A stretch of DNA of 64,000 nt from positions 124,001 to 188,000 of the forward strand of contig NZ_SMAH01000004.1 in NCBI RefSeq assembly GCF_004342625.1, written 5' to 3'. How positions within the stretch are numbered: the first letter of the stretch is position 1; each line of letters begins with the position of its first letter. The position numbers were made by a program, and so were the translations under genes. Below, one piece after another: positions 53,591 to 62,099 of this stretch. This DNA is from Tepidimonas ignava (GTDB taxonomy: Bacteria > Pseudomonadota > Gammaproteobacteria > Burkholderiales > Burkholderiaceae_C). The notes under the pieces were generated by a model. It worked only from the letters and a program-made list of their open reading frames with translations. It searched no databases and had not been told where the DNA came from.

Positions 53591-55444
53591 TCACAGATAC
53601 GTCGACTTGATCGCCCGCCGCCGGCTGGCCTGCGGCGCAGCCGCCGGGCTCACCACGGGCTTGTCCGTCTTGGCCACAGGCTCCTTGGGGATCGCATCAG
53701 CCCGCTCATTAAGCCGCAGCCCCATCGCGATCAAGGCGTGCAGCGCGGCGTAGGCGTACACGCGGCAGTCCAGCGCTTCGTTCCGGCGCCCGGCGTCCTT
53801 GACCCACTCGCGCTTGGGGTGCCCCTTGACGTAGCGGGTGACGCAATGCTCGGCGGTGAGCTGCTCGAACCACGCCAGATCGCGCGAGCGCGGGAAATGC
53901 ATCGCCCCAGGGCCAGGCGGGGCCTTGGGCAGGCGCGCGTAGATCGTCTCCTTGGCCGCATCGACCCCCACCGTGAAGAGGTGGATGCGCCCCTTGTTGG
54001 CCTTGCCGGGGCGGCGCGGCCAGATGGGTCGGGGGCCGGCTGCGCCCTTGATGGCGAAGATGCGGCGGCGCTCCTTGCCACGGCAGTAGTCGTAGGCGGC
54101 CAGCGTGTGGTGCCCCCCGGTGTCGATGCAGGCCGCCTCCACGAAGAGCCCCTGCGGCAGCGTGGCGTGCGGGTAGCGCCGGGCGAGATACTCATCCAGA
54201 TCGGCCCAGACCTTGGGCGCAGAAGGATCGCCCCAGATCACCCGGTAGTCCAGGCTCCAGCTCTCCTCATCGCGCCCCCAGCCCACAAGCTCCACTTCCA
54301 GCCGGTCGGTCTGCACGTCCACCCCGGCGGTCAGGATCGCCACCTCCCGCGGGATCGGCTCAAGCCCAAAGTCCTCGCGCCGGCTCATGAGCCCTGCCGG
54401 GTCGAGGCTTTCGCCCAGCCGGTCTTCCCAGGTTTCGGCAAGCTTGGTGTTGACCCAGACCTTAAGCCGGGCCGGATCGTCCTTGGCCGCCACAAAGTCG
54501 CGCGCGATCTCGCCCCAAGCCAGCCACGGGCTGTAGAGGCTGGAGAGGTGAAAGCCCGCCGTCCTGCCATCGCCAGAAGCGGTCGCGCGCCAGCGGCCGG
54601 CCGCCAAAAGGGCGGGCTTTCTCCACTCGGAGTGATGCGTCTCGCAGTAGGGGCAGCGCCAGGCCGCTTCCTCAGGTCTGCCTTCGGGCCAGACGATGTC
54701 GCGCCAGGCAAGGGCCAAGTAGCGCCCGCAGCCGTCGCAGGGCACCTCAAAGACCCGCCGGTCGGACTCCAGGTACGCGCGCTCGATGCGCGAGAGCCCC
54801 TTGAGGGTGGGCGTGGAGCACAGGTAGATCTTCCTGCGCCGGAAGGTCACCGTGCGCTGGATCGCAAGCTCCACCGGATCGCCCTCGCCTTCCACGTCGC
54901 CCGGGTAGGCATCGACCTCATCGAGCATGAGGTAGCGCACCGGCATCGAGCGCAGGCCCACGGCGGAATTGGCCCCGGTCAGGATCAAGACCCCGCCCGG
55001 GAACTCCTTCATCAAGAGCGTGTTGCCCGAATCGCGGCTTCTCGGGTCTTTGACGCGCTCGGCCAGCTCGGGCGTCGCTTCAATGAGCGCGTCAAGCCGC
55101 TGGCGGCTTACGCGCTTGGTGGTCTCAAGAGATGGCTCCACCAGCAGCATCGGCCCGGGCGCGTGATGGATGACAAAGCCCACCCAGTTGAGCCCGCACT
55201 CGGTCTTGCCGACTTGGGCGCCGGCCATCAGCACCACGCGCTCGATGGGGCTAGAGGGCGAGAGCGCCTCCATCACTTCGCGCAGGTAAGGGGTTCTGGC
55301 CGTCGACCAGCGCCCCGGCTCGGCGGAGGCCATCGAGGACAGGATGCGGTGGCGGTCGGCCCAGGAGGCCACCGACAGCGGCGGATCGGGCGCAAGCGCC
55401 CGCTTCCACGCCGCGCGCGCAAGGCTTGATCCGTCCAAAGGCAA
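53591..55444 (-). CDS. Terminase large subunit, GpA type
   Basis: This 617-residue packaging motor has Walker A GAQVGKTE (75-82) and Walker B-like YLMLDEVDAYPGD (about 172-184). A zinc-like CxxC set (PCDGCGR, CPYC) follows in the middle, and a C-terminal nuclease region. It cuts and pumps DNA into the head. Its start is a TTG codon (55444) with a weak AGGA site; no ATG is near. Confidence 0.92.
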   Translation of the reverse strand: MPLDGSSLARAAWKRALAPDPPLSVASWADRHRILSSMASAEPGRWSTARTPYLREVMEALSPSSPIERVVLMAGAQVGKTECGLNWVGFVIHHAPGPMLLVEPSLETTKRVSRQRLDALIEATPELAERVKDPRSRDSGNTLLMKEFPGGVLILTGANSAVGLRSMPVRYLMLDEVDAYPGDVEGEGDPVELAIQRTVTFRRRKIYLCSTPTLKGLSRIERAYLESDRRVFEVPCDGCGRYLALAWRDIVWPEGRPEEAAWRCPYCETHHSEWRKPALLAAGRWRATASGDGRTAGFHLSSLYSPWLAWGEIARDFVAAKDDPARLKVWVNTKLAETWEDRLGESLDPAGLMSRREDFGLEPIPREVAILTAGVDVQTDRLEVELVGWGRDEESWSLDYRVIWGDPSAPKVWADLDEYLARRYPHATLPQGLFVEAACIDTGGHHTLAAYDYCRGKERRRIFAIKGAAGPRPIWPRRPGKANKGRIHLFTVGVDAAKETIYARLPKAPPGPGAMHFPRSRDLAWFEQLTAEHCVTRYVKGHPKREWVKDAGRRNEALDCRVYAYAALHALIAMGLRLNERADAIPKEPVAKTDKPVVSPAAAPQASRRRAIKSTYL

Positions 55445-55566
55445 TTCCTAACGCAACCGGCCAGATTCGCTCGAAAAATTCAACGCCAAAGCGCTTGGCT
55501 TCTCCCGATCGTTATGCCGTCATGCGATCCACACGATTGATCAACCACCACGCAAGGAGAAGCCAA

Positions 55567-55845
55567 ATGGACGCCAAACACGCCGCAAACATCGAAGAAG
55601 AACTCGGCAACAAGCTCGCCGAGGCCGCGCTGACCATCCTGGTCAGAACCTGCCGCCAGGAAATCCGCGCCTGCGATGACGCCCAGCTCGAAGCGATCTG
55701 CCAGGCAATGCGCGCCGCCGCAAGAGCAGAGCTGGAAAGGTTCTTTGATGACGCAAGAGCCGCGCCCTGGATCGCCACCGCCGCGTTTCAGTCCGCCGCG
55801 CTGGGCATCGCCAATGCCGGCATCGCGGTGTTGCGCAAGGCCTGA
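55567..55845 (+). CDS. Helical phage protein, unknown
   Basis: This 92-residue protein starts MDAKHAANIEEELGNKLAEA, with an AAGGAGAAG ribosome site. Helices rich in Ala, Glu and Arg fill it. It is the first of five plus-strand genes between the terminases. Leader sequence AAAGCGCTTGGCTTCTC, seen about 80 bases before its start, recurs before the next gene. Not recognised. Confidence 0.6.
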   Translation: MDAKHAANIEEELGNKLAEAALTILVRTCRQEIRACDDAQLEAICQAMRAAARAELERFFDDARAAPWIATAAFQSAALGIANAGIAVLRKA

Positions 55846-55850
55846 CGAGA

Positions 55851-55884
55851 AACGCGAAGCCAAGCAAAAAGCGCTTGGCTTCTC
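55851..55884 (+). repeat. Repeated leader hairpin
   Basis: GAAGCCAAG and CTTGGCTTC flank a 9-base loop (about 55856-55882). The arm and following bases AAAGCGCTTGGCTTCTC also occur upstream of the previous gene near 55488-55504. The shared leader suggests a common signal (promoter, operator or terminator) for the two genes. Confidence 0.45.
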
Positions 55885-55939
55885 ACGCGAACAGCGCGTT
55901 CATCACCTCACCCAATCACCACGCACCAAGGAGCAGACC

Positions 55940-56185
55940 ATGACCCTGCGCATCCGCCAACCCCAGGTCACCGACACCAACGGCAACGCCCTCGGCACCC
56001 GCCTGATCCGCGTCGAGTTCAACGATCAAGGCCCAGCGACCGTGATGTACGACGGACAGCGTTACGACTTCACCGGCAAGACCGGCACCAACCTCAAAAC
56101 CGGCCTGCCGGTGCGCGAGATGGCCACCGTGCGCGATGCGCGCCTGTGGATCAGCCTCGATGGCGAGCACCTGTGGGAAGACTGA
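55940..56185 (+). CDS. Small beta-rich phage protein
   Basis: This 81-residue protein starts MTLRIRQPQVTDTNGNALGT and is mostly beta strand (LIRVEFNDQGPATVMYDGQ). The ATG at 55940 has an AAGGAG site. No family recognised. Confidence 0.6.
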   Translation: MTLRIRQPQVTDTNGNALGTRLIRVEFNDQGPATVMYDGQRYDFTGKTGTNLKTGLPVREMATVRDARLWISLDGEHLWED

Positions 56186-56221
56186 CTCGCGCCGATCCAT
56201 CCAACGACCAGGAGAAACACC

Positions 56222-56827
56222 ATGTCTGCACAAACCACCCCAATCACCGAACGCCAACTCGATCTCATCACCCGCGCGCATTGCGACGCCGGTGGCCTGA
56301 TCGAGCCGCTGCTCGACCTCAAGGGCGGCGCCAAGCTCAAGATGATCGCCAGCCTCGCGCAGCGGGGGTTGATCGAGCAGCAAGGCGGCCAGTGGCGCCT
56401 GACCTCGGCAGCCATCGCCATCATCAAGGGCGAGGCGCAGCCGGAAGATGTCCTGCCGCCGACGGTGGCCACCAGCGTTGCCACGCCGCCGCTGGCCAGC
56501 GATCCGGAACTGGAAGCAGCGGTCGCCGCCGCCGAAGCCAGCTGGCAGCAGGATCAACCAGACGCCGCACCGAAGCGTGGCCGCGAGCACAGCAAGCAGG
56601 CGCTGGTGATCGAGATGTTGAAACGCCCCGAGGGTGCCACCATCGCGCAGATCTGCGAAGCCACCGGCTGGCAGCCGCACTCCTTGCGATCCCTGCTCTG
56701 CCACGGCCTGCCCAAGCAGGGCTACCGCATCCTGGCCGAGAAGATGCCAGGCAGCCGCCAGAAACGCTACCGCCTGACCGCCTCAGAGCCCATCGCCCGC
56801 GACCCCAAGGAGGCCGCCCATGACTGA
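56222..56827 (+). CDS. DUF3489-type protein with winged-helix regions
   Basis: This 201-residue protein matches DUF3489 (PF11994) at the C-terminus: SKQALVIEMLKRPEGATIAQ, then ATGWQPHSLRSLL and GYRILAEKMPGSRQKRYRL, two winged helices likely to bind DNA. The N-terminus has another helical module. It overlaps the next gene by eight bases. Confidence 0.8.
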   Translation: MSAQTTPITERQLDLITRAHCDAGGLIEPLLDLKGGAKLKMIASLAQRGLIEQQGGQWRLTSAAIAIIKGEAQPEDVLPPTVATSVATPPLASDPELEAAVAAAEASWQQDQPDAAPKRGREHSKQALVIEMLKRPEGATIAQICEATGWQPHSLRSLLCHGLPKQGYRILAEKMPGSRQKRYRLTASEPIARDPKEAAHD

Positions 56828-57143
56828 AACCGCCGCCCAGCTGCTGCCCGACCTCATCAACGCCGCGCTCGAATGCATCGATGAGAGGGTCGAGACCGTC
56901 ACGCGCAACGAGCATGGCTTCTATACCGAGGAGGATGCCGAAAGCATCCAGCGGGAGCGCCAGATCATCGAGCGCCAGATCGAGCAGCTTGGCCGCCTGC
57001 TTCAAGCCGCGCAGGCCATCGCCAGCATGCGCGCGCCCAGCGTCGAGCAGATCCTGCGCCGCCGCGGCTTTGGCTTTGAAGCCGATCGCATCGCCAATCT
57101 GGTGCGCATCGTCGATGCTCTGGACAAGGAGCGCCAGCCATGA
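56820..57143 (+). CDS. Coiled-coil phage protein
   Basis: This 107-residue protein starts MTETAAQLLPDLINAALECI; heptads in IQRERQIIERQIEQLGRLLQ suggest a coiled coil, and the C-terminus has VEQILRRRGFGFEADRIANL. It may work with the DUF3489 protein, since the two genes overlap. Not recognised. Confidence 0.55.
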   Translation: MTETAAQLLPDLINAALECIDERVETVTRNEHGFYTEEDAESIQRERQIIERQIEQLGRLLQAAQAIASMRAPSVEQILRRRGFGFEADRIANLVRIVDALDKERQP

Positions 57144-57355
57144 AGTGCCGATCCGGCCTGCACGAATGGCTCGACCCAGCAAGCGCCCAACGCTGCTGCG
57201 ACCCTGGCTGGAGGCGAGAGCTGCGCTACGGCTTTAACCGGCTGCCCGGCGACGCCGACGATGGCGCTGTGCCCATCCGGGGCACCGGCTGGCGCTGGGT
57301 GTGGCACCGGCTGGCGGCCGATGAGCCGCAGGATGTATCCCCCAATGCGGCCTAA
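57140..57355 (+). CDS. Small Cys/Trp-rich phage protein
   Basis: This 71-residue protein starts MKCRSGLHEWLDPASAQRCC. Cysteines at 3, 19 and 20 could bind metal, and tryptophan and arginine follow (TGWRWVWHRL). It closes the plus-strand cassette, overlapping its neighbour by four bases. Unknown function. Confidence 0.5.
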   Translation: MKCRSGLHEWLDPASAQRCCDPGWRRELRYGFNRLPGDADDGAVPIRGTGWRWVWHRLAADEPQDVSPNAA

Positions 57356-57442
57356 CGCGGCTGGCATCGCCGATGAGACCAGCGGCGACTTGCTGCTGGA
57401 GTCCTGACGGCTGCTCGGCGAGTGAGCGCGCCACTGCAGGCT

Positions 57443-58660
57443 TCAGGCCCCGCCCGCCGCCACCCGGCGGGCTTTCTCTCCTGCCCATTCTTCCCAGCGC
57501 CGCACGATCACGTCGCAATACTTGGGCTCCAGCTCAATGAGCCGCGCGCGCCGTCCCGTCTTCTCCGCCGCGATCAAGGTCGTGCCCGAGCCGCCAAAGG
57601 GGTCGAGCACGATGTCGCCCGGCCGGCTGGAATTGCGCATCGCTCGCTCCACGAGCTCCACCGGCTTCATCGTCGGGTGCAGGTCGTTGGCGCGCGGGCG
57701 CTTGATCGGCCACACATCGCCCTGGTCGCGGTCGCCGCACCAGTGGCGGGCAGCCCCCTTGGGCCAGCCATAGAGGATCGGCTCATACTGGCGCTGGTAG
57801 TCCGATCTCCCCAAGGTGAACGTGTCCTTGGCCCAGATGATGAAGGTCGACCAGTGCCCGCCCAGTTCATCGAAGACTTGCCGCAGCGTGTGGATTTCGC
57901 TGGAGCTCATCGCGATGTAGCACGCGCCATCCAGATGCGCCATCATGAGCGCCAGCGCCTCGCGCAGGAAGGGCGCAAAGCCTTCGCCCAAGTCGTCGTT
58001 GGCGATCGGCCGGCGCTTCAAGCCCTGATGATCGTCCGCGGCGTAGGCGACGTTGTAGGGCGGGTCGGTGAAGACGAGCGCCGCCTTCTCATCCCCCATC
58101 AAGGCCTGGTAGCTCTCAGCCCGCGTGGCATCGCCGCACACGAGCCGGTGCTCGCCCAGGATCCAAACATCGCCCGGCTGGGTGACGGGCTCTTCGGGCG
58201 CTTCAGGCACCGCGTCATCATCGGTCTGGCCTTGCCGATTCGGCTCTTCTTCGCCCAGGAGATCGGCCAGGGCCTGCTCGTCAAAGCCGATGAGGTCAAG
58301 GTCGAAGCCTTCTGCCTGCAGCTCGTCGAGCTCGATCTTGAGCAGTTCGCCGTCCCACCCCGCCATCTCGGCCAGGCGGTTGTCCGCCAGCACGAGCGCC
58401 CGCCGCTGCGTGGGGGTGAGATGGTCGAGCACCACCACCGGCACCTGCTGCAGGCCAAGCTTCCTTGCGGCAGCAAGCCGCCCGTGCCCCGCCACGATCA
58501 CGCCATCGGAGCCGGCCAGGATCGGGTTGGTGAAGCCGAATTCCGCAATCGAGGCGGCAATGGCTGCGATCTGTTCCTGCGAGTGCGTGCGGGCGTTCCT
58601 GGCGTAGGGAATGAGGCGCTCGATGGGCCAGTGCTCGATTCGCTCGGCGAGCCAGTTCAT
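57443..58660 (-). CDS. ParB-domain DNA methyltransferase (DPPY type)
   Basis: This 405-residue protein joins an N-terminal ParB/sulfiredoxin-like domain (about 1-130, GHGRLAAARKLGL) with a DNA methyltransferase. The catalytic motif is DPPY (199-202) and the SAM site FGGSGTT lies near 362. DPPY points to N6-adenine methylation. No restriction gene is near, so it may act as a solitary modifier. It overlaps its paralogue upstream (ATGA). An inverted repeat with arms GCCCGCCG and CGGCGGGC lies at its end. Confidence 0.88.
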   Translation of the reverse strand: MNWLAERIEHWPIERLIPYARNARTHSQEQIAAIAASIAEFGFTNPILAGSDGVIVAGHGRLAAARKLGLQQVPVVVLDHLTPTQRRALVLADNRLAEMAGWDGELLKIELDELQAEGFDLDLIGFDEQALADLLGEEEPNRQGQTDDDAVPEAPEEPVTQPGDVWILGEHRLVCGDATRAESYQALMGDEKAALVFTDPPYNVAYAADDHQGLKRRPIANDDLGEGFAPFLREALALMMAHLDGACYIAMSSSEIHTLRQVFDELGGHWSTFIIWAKDTFTLGRSDYQRQYEPILYGWPKGAARHWCGDRDQGDVWPIKRPRANDLHPTMKPVELVERAMRNSSRPGDIVLDPFGGSGTTLIAAEKTGRRARLIELEPKYCDVIVRRWEEWAGEKARRVAAGGA

Positions 58661-60198
58661 GCCGCGTTTCTCCCCCACGGCTTATACGGCGCAGCATCGC
58701 CGAGCTTGGCCATGCGGTCGTTGAAGACGTCGGACAGGCGCTTCTTCGAGTCGCCATAGCTTGCCGCCACGACGCCCTCGGGCTCCCGCTCGGCCTTGAC
58801 CTCCTCCCACGTCTGACCAGTCGCCTCCAGCACCGGCATCTGCTCCGGGTGGGTCTTGAGCCAGCGGATCACGGCCACATCGACGTATTCGGGCGCGAGT
58901 TCCGAGGCCCGCACGCGGCGGCCGCAGGCCTCGCCCGCGAGGATCGTGGTGCCGGAGCCAGAAAACGGCTCGAACACGATCTCGCCAGGGTTGCTGTAGG
59001 CCTCCATGACGAACGTCGGCAGACCGATCGGGAACACCGCCGGGTGGTCGATCTCACGTTCGGGGTCGATCGGCCCGCGCTGACGCGTCACCGTGATCAC
59101 CGAATCCGGAATGCGGTAATCCTGGATCGGTCGGTCGGCGTGCGTCCAGTCGTTGGGCCTGCCGTTTTTGTCCCGCAGGCCGCCGCCGCCATTGATCGCG
59201 GACAGGTGCGAATAGGTGCCCGCCATCTTACACGGCACGATCTTGTTGGGCTTTCTGGCCTCGCGGTTGAAGTGGAAGATGAATTCATGCCGTGGGGCAA
59301 GTCTTCCCGCCCAGTCGCCCGGCACCGTCACCCCCTGATCCCACACATACCAGCCAAAGAAGCGCCAGCCTTGCCGCGGCATCCACTTCAGCCACTCATC
59401 CCAGTAAGGAATCACCGAGCCGTCGCGGTGCACCAGGCCCAGGTTGACGAGCATCTGCCCATCCTCGCGCATGGCGGCCATCGCCGCGGCAAACACCCCG
59501 CGCATGATCGCATCCCAGTCCTCGATGCCGCCCGTGGTGTAGTTCCTCTGGTTGGCATAAGGGGGGCTCGTGAAGAGCAAGTGGGCCTTCTCGCCGGCCA
59601 TCAGCCGGGCAATCGCCTCGACGTCGGATGAGTCGGCGCAGATCAGGCGATGCCGCCCCAGCCGCCAGATGTCGCCGGGGCGGCTCGTGACGATCCTGGG
59701 AGGAGAGACTTCCTCATCGAGGTCGGCTTCATCCGCGCCCTCTTCGCTAGCCTCTTCCTCTTCCCCCTCTTCTTCGTCGAACTCGGCCAGATACCGCTCG
59801 ATCTCGTCCTCGGCAAAGCCAGTGAGCTCCAGCTCGAAGCCCGCATCCCGCAGCTCGGCCAGTTCCACGGCCAGCATCGCCTCATCCCAGCCAGCATCCA
59901 GCGCCAGGCGGTTGTCCGCCAGGATGTAGGCGCGCTTTTGCGCAGGCGAAAGATGCGCCAGCTCAATGACCGGCACTTGCGCCAAGCCAAGCTTTCTTGC
60001 CGCGGCCAAGCGCCCGTGGCCGGCGATGATGCCGTTCTCACCATCGACAAGGATCGGGTTGGTAAAGCCAAACTCCGCAATCGAGGCGGCGATCCTGTCG
60101 ATCTGTTCCGGCGAGTGCGTGCGGGCGTTTCTGGCGTAAGGGATCAACGCCTCCACGGGGCGCAGCTCGATTCGGTCGGCAAGCTTTGGGCTGATCAT
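58657..60198 (-). CDS. ParB-domain DNA methyltransferase (SPPY type)
   Basis: This 513-residue paralogue of the neighbour has the same ParB-like N-terminus (IIAGHGRLAAARKLGLAQVP) but a different catalytic motif, SPPY (211-214), suggesting N4-cytosine methylation. An acidic linker (about 139-163, runs of Glu and Asp) separates the domains. The SAM motif is FSGSGTT. The ATG at 60198 follows a terminator. The pair could modify two bases or recognise two sequences. Confidence 0.85.
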   Translation of the reverse strand: MISPKLADRIELRPVEALIPYARNARTHSPEQIDRIAASIAEFGFTNPILVDGENGIIAGHGRLAAARKLGLAQVPVIELAHLSPAQKRAYILADNRLALDAGWDEAMLAVELAELRDAGFELELTGFAEDEIERYLAEFDEEEGEEEEASEEGADEADLDEEVSPPRIVTSRPGDIWRLGRHRLICADSSDVEAIARLMAGEKAHLLFTSPPYANQRNYTTGGIEDWDAIMRGVFAAAMAAMREDGQMLVNLGLVHRDGSVIPYWDEWLKWMPRQGWRFFGWYVWDQGVTVPGDWAGRLAPRHEFIFHFNREARKPNKIVPCKMAGTYSHLSAINGGGGLRDKNGRPNDWTHADRPIQDYRIPDSVITVTRQRGPIDPEREIDHPAVFPIGLPTFVMEAYSNPGEIVFEPFSGSGTTILAGEACGRRVRASELAPEYVDVAVIRWLKTHPEQMPVLEATGQTWEEVKAEREPEGVVAASYGDSKKRLSDVFNDRMAKLGDAAPYKPWGRNAA

Positions 60199-60225
60199 GC
60201 GCTTGTCAAAGACCCGCCCTGCGGC

Positions 60226-60260
60226 AAAAAGAACGCCAGCCGGCGCGAAGACCGGCTGGC
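60226..60260 (-). terminator. Rho-independent terminator between small terminase and methyltransferase
   Basis: GCCAGCCGG and CCGGCTGGC form a perfect 9-bp stem (60235-60243 with 60252-60260), followed on the minus strand by GTTCTTTTTG. It should separate the terminase small subunit transcript from the methyltransferases. Confidence 0.8.
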
Positions 60261-60290
60261 TAACGCACGCAAGGAGGGAGCACAAAAGGG

Positions 60291-60773
60291 TCAAAGGTCC
60301 TGCACGAACTCCGACAGCAGCTCGCGCAGCTCGGTCTCAAGCATCGTCTCCACCGCCACCACGTCCGGATCGTCGGCGATGAGCGCCACCAGCTGCGGCG
60401 CAAGCTTGGCGGGCAGCTGCAGCAGCCGGTCGCGCAAGGCGCGCGCGATGCGAAACTGCTCGATCCTTGCCTCATCGGCTGAGACGAGCTTGCCTGCGCG
60501 CTCTTCGAACTCCAGCTTGGCAAGCCGCGCGGCGTAGGCCTCGCGGATGGCGCGGCTTTTGCTGTAGTCGGGGATGGCGCTTGATGGCTCAGGCGCAGCC
60601 GCCTCGGCCTTGGGCAGGCTGCGCGCCTGCGCGCGCGGCTGCCAGCCGGCGTTTCTCGCCGGATCGATGCTGCCGTCGGGCTCCTGCGCGATCTCGCCGC
60701 GATCGATGGCCTTGCGCACGGCGGTATCGGAAACCCCGCGCTGGCGGGCGAACTCCCGGATCGAAACGCTCAT
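60291..60773 (-). CDS. Terminase small subunit (Nu1-like)
   Basis: This 160-residue protein has an N-terminal winged helix (IREFARQRGVSDTAVRKAID) and a helical C-terminus (AYAARLAKLEFEERAGKLVS), the layout of Nu1/DUF1441 small terminases that recognise the cos site. It is separated from the large subunit by about five kb of other genes. Three short repeats TGCGAAC precede it (about 60778-60800). Confidence 0.75.
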   Translation of the reverse strand: MSVSIREFARQRGVSDTAVRKAIDRGEIAQEPDGSIDPARNAGWQPRAQARSLPKAEAAAPEPSSAIPDYSKSRAIREAYAARLAKLEFEERAGKLVSADEARIEQFRIARALRDRLLQLPAKLAPQLVALIADDPDVVAVETMLETELRELLSEFVQDL

Positions 60774-60969
60774 GGGTGCGAACTGCGAACTGCGAACTTT
60801 TTGCTCGCCTGACGGTAGCGAAATGCGGCGGGCCGCGCCGCCCCGCGCTCAACCTCGCCAGAAAGGAACCGCCAAGGCCGCTAAAAAGCCGCCAGAAGCG
60901 TTTTTACGCAGTCACCAAGGGGGGTAGCCTCGCGCCCGAAAAACGCGTCAGAGGGCGTTTTAGCGCGTT

Positions 60970-61134
60970 TTAGACCGGCAGTCTCAAGATGCCCACGATC
61001 ATGCCCACCGCAGCCGCCAGCATCACCCCAACGCGGATCGTGAGGTCTTTGGTGAGGCTTTCGTACAGCTGCTGCAAGTCTTCCTTGGTCGCCAGCTCGG
61101 AGAAAGCGTACTTGGCCGACACCTTAGAAATCAA
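60970..61134 (-). CDS. Small membrane protein of ImmA operon
   Basis: This 54-residue protein starts at a TTG (61134) overlapping the upstream stop, or at GTG 61122. It has a helix (ATKEDLQQLYESLTKDLTIR) and one C-terminal membrane segment (VGVMLAAAVGMIVGILRLPV). This KEDL-helix-TM layout resembles small DUF1640-like proteins. Last gene of a three-gene operon. Confidence 0.6.
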   Translation of the reverse strand: MISKVSAKYAFSELATKEDLQQLYESLTKDLTIRVGVMLAAAVGMIVGILRLPV

Positions 61135-61550
61135 GACCTCTTGTCGACCCAAGCGCGCAGAACTGCCAGCGCCTCCCGACCTAGATCTGACCACACCAGC
61201 CCACTGGTTTCGTCAGCCTTGTTTTCTTCAAGCCGACCGTCGGCGCGAAACACGGATTTCATCAGCATCCAGAGGAGCAAGGTTGGCGGCACGATCATGG
61301 CTGTGCCGAGCATCAGCAGATGCCAATCGAGCGACTTGTCTGGATGCCTCCACGCCCAGCTCATCACCGACCAGACAAATGCGCCGAAGCCGCATAACAT
61401 CAATGCGCAACCACTGACTGTCGCCCAGAAAAGCCATCGCCTTTGTTCATATCGCTGACGGTAAAGACGCTCCCGCACGTCGAAGACTGCGCTCCCGTCA
61501 GTTGTCCCAGCGCGGTCTAGCGACAAGTCAATTTGCTGCGGTTCGGTCAT
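61131..61550 (-). CDS. Two-TM membrane protein of ImmA operon
   Basis: This 139-residue protein has two membrane segments (LFWATVSGCALMLCGFGAFV, about 41-63, and LMLGTAMIVPPTLLLWMLM, about 79-97) and cytoplasmic ends. It lies between the ImmA-like protease and the small membrane protein and overlaps both. Not recognised. The arrangement suggests an effector or a membrane anchor. Confidence 0.65.
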   Translation of the reverse strand: MTEPQQIDLSLDRAGTTDGSAVFDVRERLYRQRYEQRRWLFWATVSGCALMLCGFGAFVWSVMSWAWRHPDKSLDWHLLMLGTAMIVPPTLLLWMLMKSVFRADGRLEENKADETSGLVWSDLGREALAVLRAWVDKRS

Positions 61551-62023
61551 AAATTAGCAAACAGCCCGAGGTTTTGGACACGCCAATGCATTGCCGCCCG
61601 CGAGACCTCAAAGAGTCGCGCTAACGATTCCAAAGAATCCGCCACACCATTCTGCATCACATAACGCAATGCATCAGCGGGCATCAAAATGGCGGCAGCA
61701 AAAGCATTTGCCTCGCGTTCTTGTCCGCCCGCGGCCAAAGTAAATGAATCTGGCGCATCACGAAACAATCGCTGCCCATGCTGGAGATGACCGAGCGACC
61801 AATGCCCGAGCTCGTGGGCCACAGTAAAACGCTGTCGCACGCGGGCTTCATCGCAATTCACAGTAATACATGGTCTACCCTCACGCACCTCAATGCGCCC
61901 AGACTCATCGATGGCACCGCAACGCACATCAATACCCATGCGAGATGCGATGGCATGCACATCCACGGGCAGTTTACCGTCCCAGTAGACGGACAGGATT
62001 TGCGCGGCCTTACGCTCGATCAT
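61547..62023 (-). CDS. ImmA/IrrE-family protease in prophage
   Basis: This 158-residue zinc protease has HELGH at 70-74 and a downstream REANAFAAAILMP, the third ligand region of the family. The ATG at 62023 (MIERKAAQIL) is preferred; a GTG at 62038 would add five residues. Such proteases often inactivate a phage or mobile element repressor. It overlaps the next gene (ATGA) and lacks an XRE partner in the visible operon. Confidence 0.85.
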   Translation of the reverse strand: MIERKAAQILSVYWDGKLPVDVHAIASRMGIDVRCGAIDESGRIEVREGRPCITVNCDEARVRQRFTVAHELGHWSLGHLQHGQRLFRDAPDSFTLAAGGQEREANAFAAAILMPADALRYVMQNGVADSLESLARLFEVSRAAMHWRVQNLGLFANL

Positions 62024-62040
62024 TGGTTGATACGCCACTG

Positions 62041-62080
62041 GACGTACGTCATCAAGACGTCTTGCAGCATACCATAAAGC
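62041..62080. promoter_or_regulatory. Promoter region with two palindromes before ImmA operon
   Basis: GACGTACGTC (62041-62050) and CAAGACGTCTTG (62053-62064) are perfect palindromes next to each other. On the minus strand TGGTATGCT (near 62066-62074) could be an extended -10. The set suggests tight control by a dimeric regulator. Confidence 0.55.
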
Positions 62081-62099
62081 TTACTCGATGGGAGCGAAG

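Noticed and set aside
53585-55429. 614-codon plus-strand frame opposite the large terminase
   Set aside because: Shadow of the terminase gene, whose Walker motifs identify the true strand.
57422-58759. 445-codon plus-strand frame opposite the first ParB-methyltransferase
   Set aside because: Antisense shadow; the methyltransferase motifs decide the strand.
60774-60969. cos site near the small terminase
   Set aside because: Short TGCGAAC repeats exist but no cosN/cosB pattern can be supported from sequence alone.
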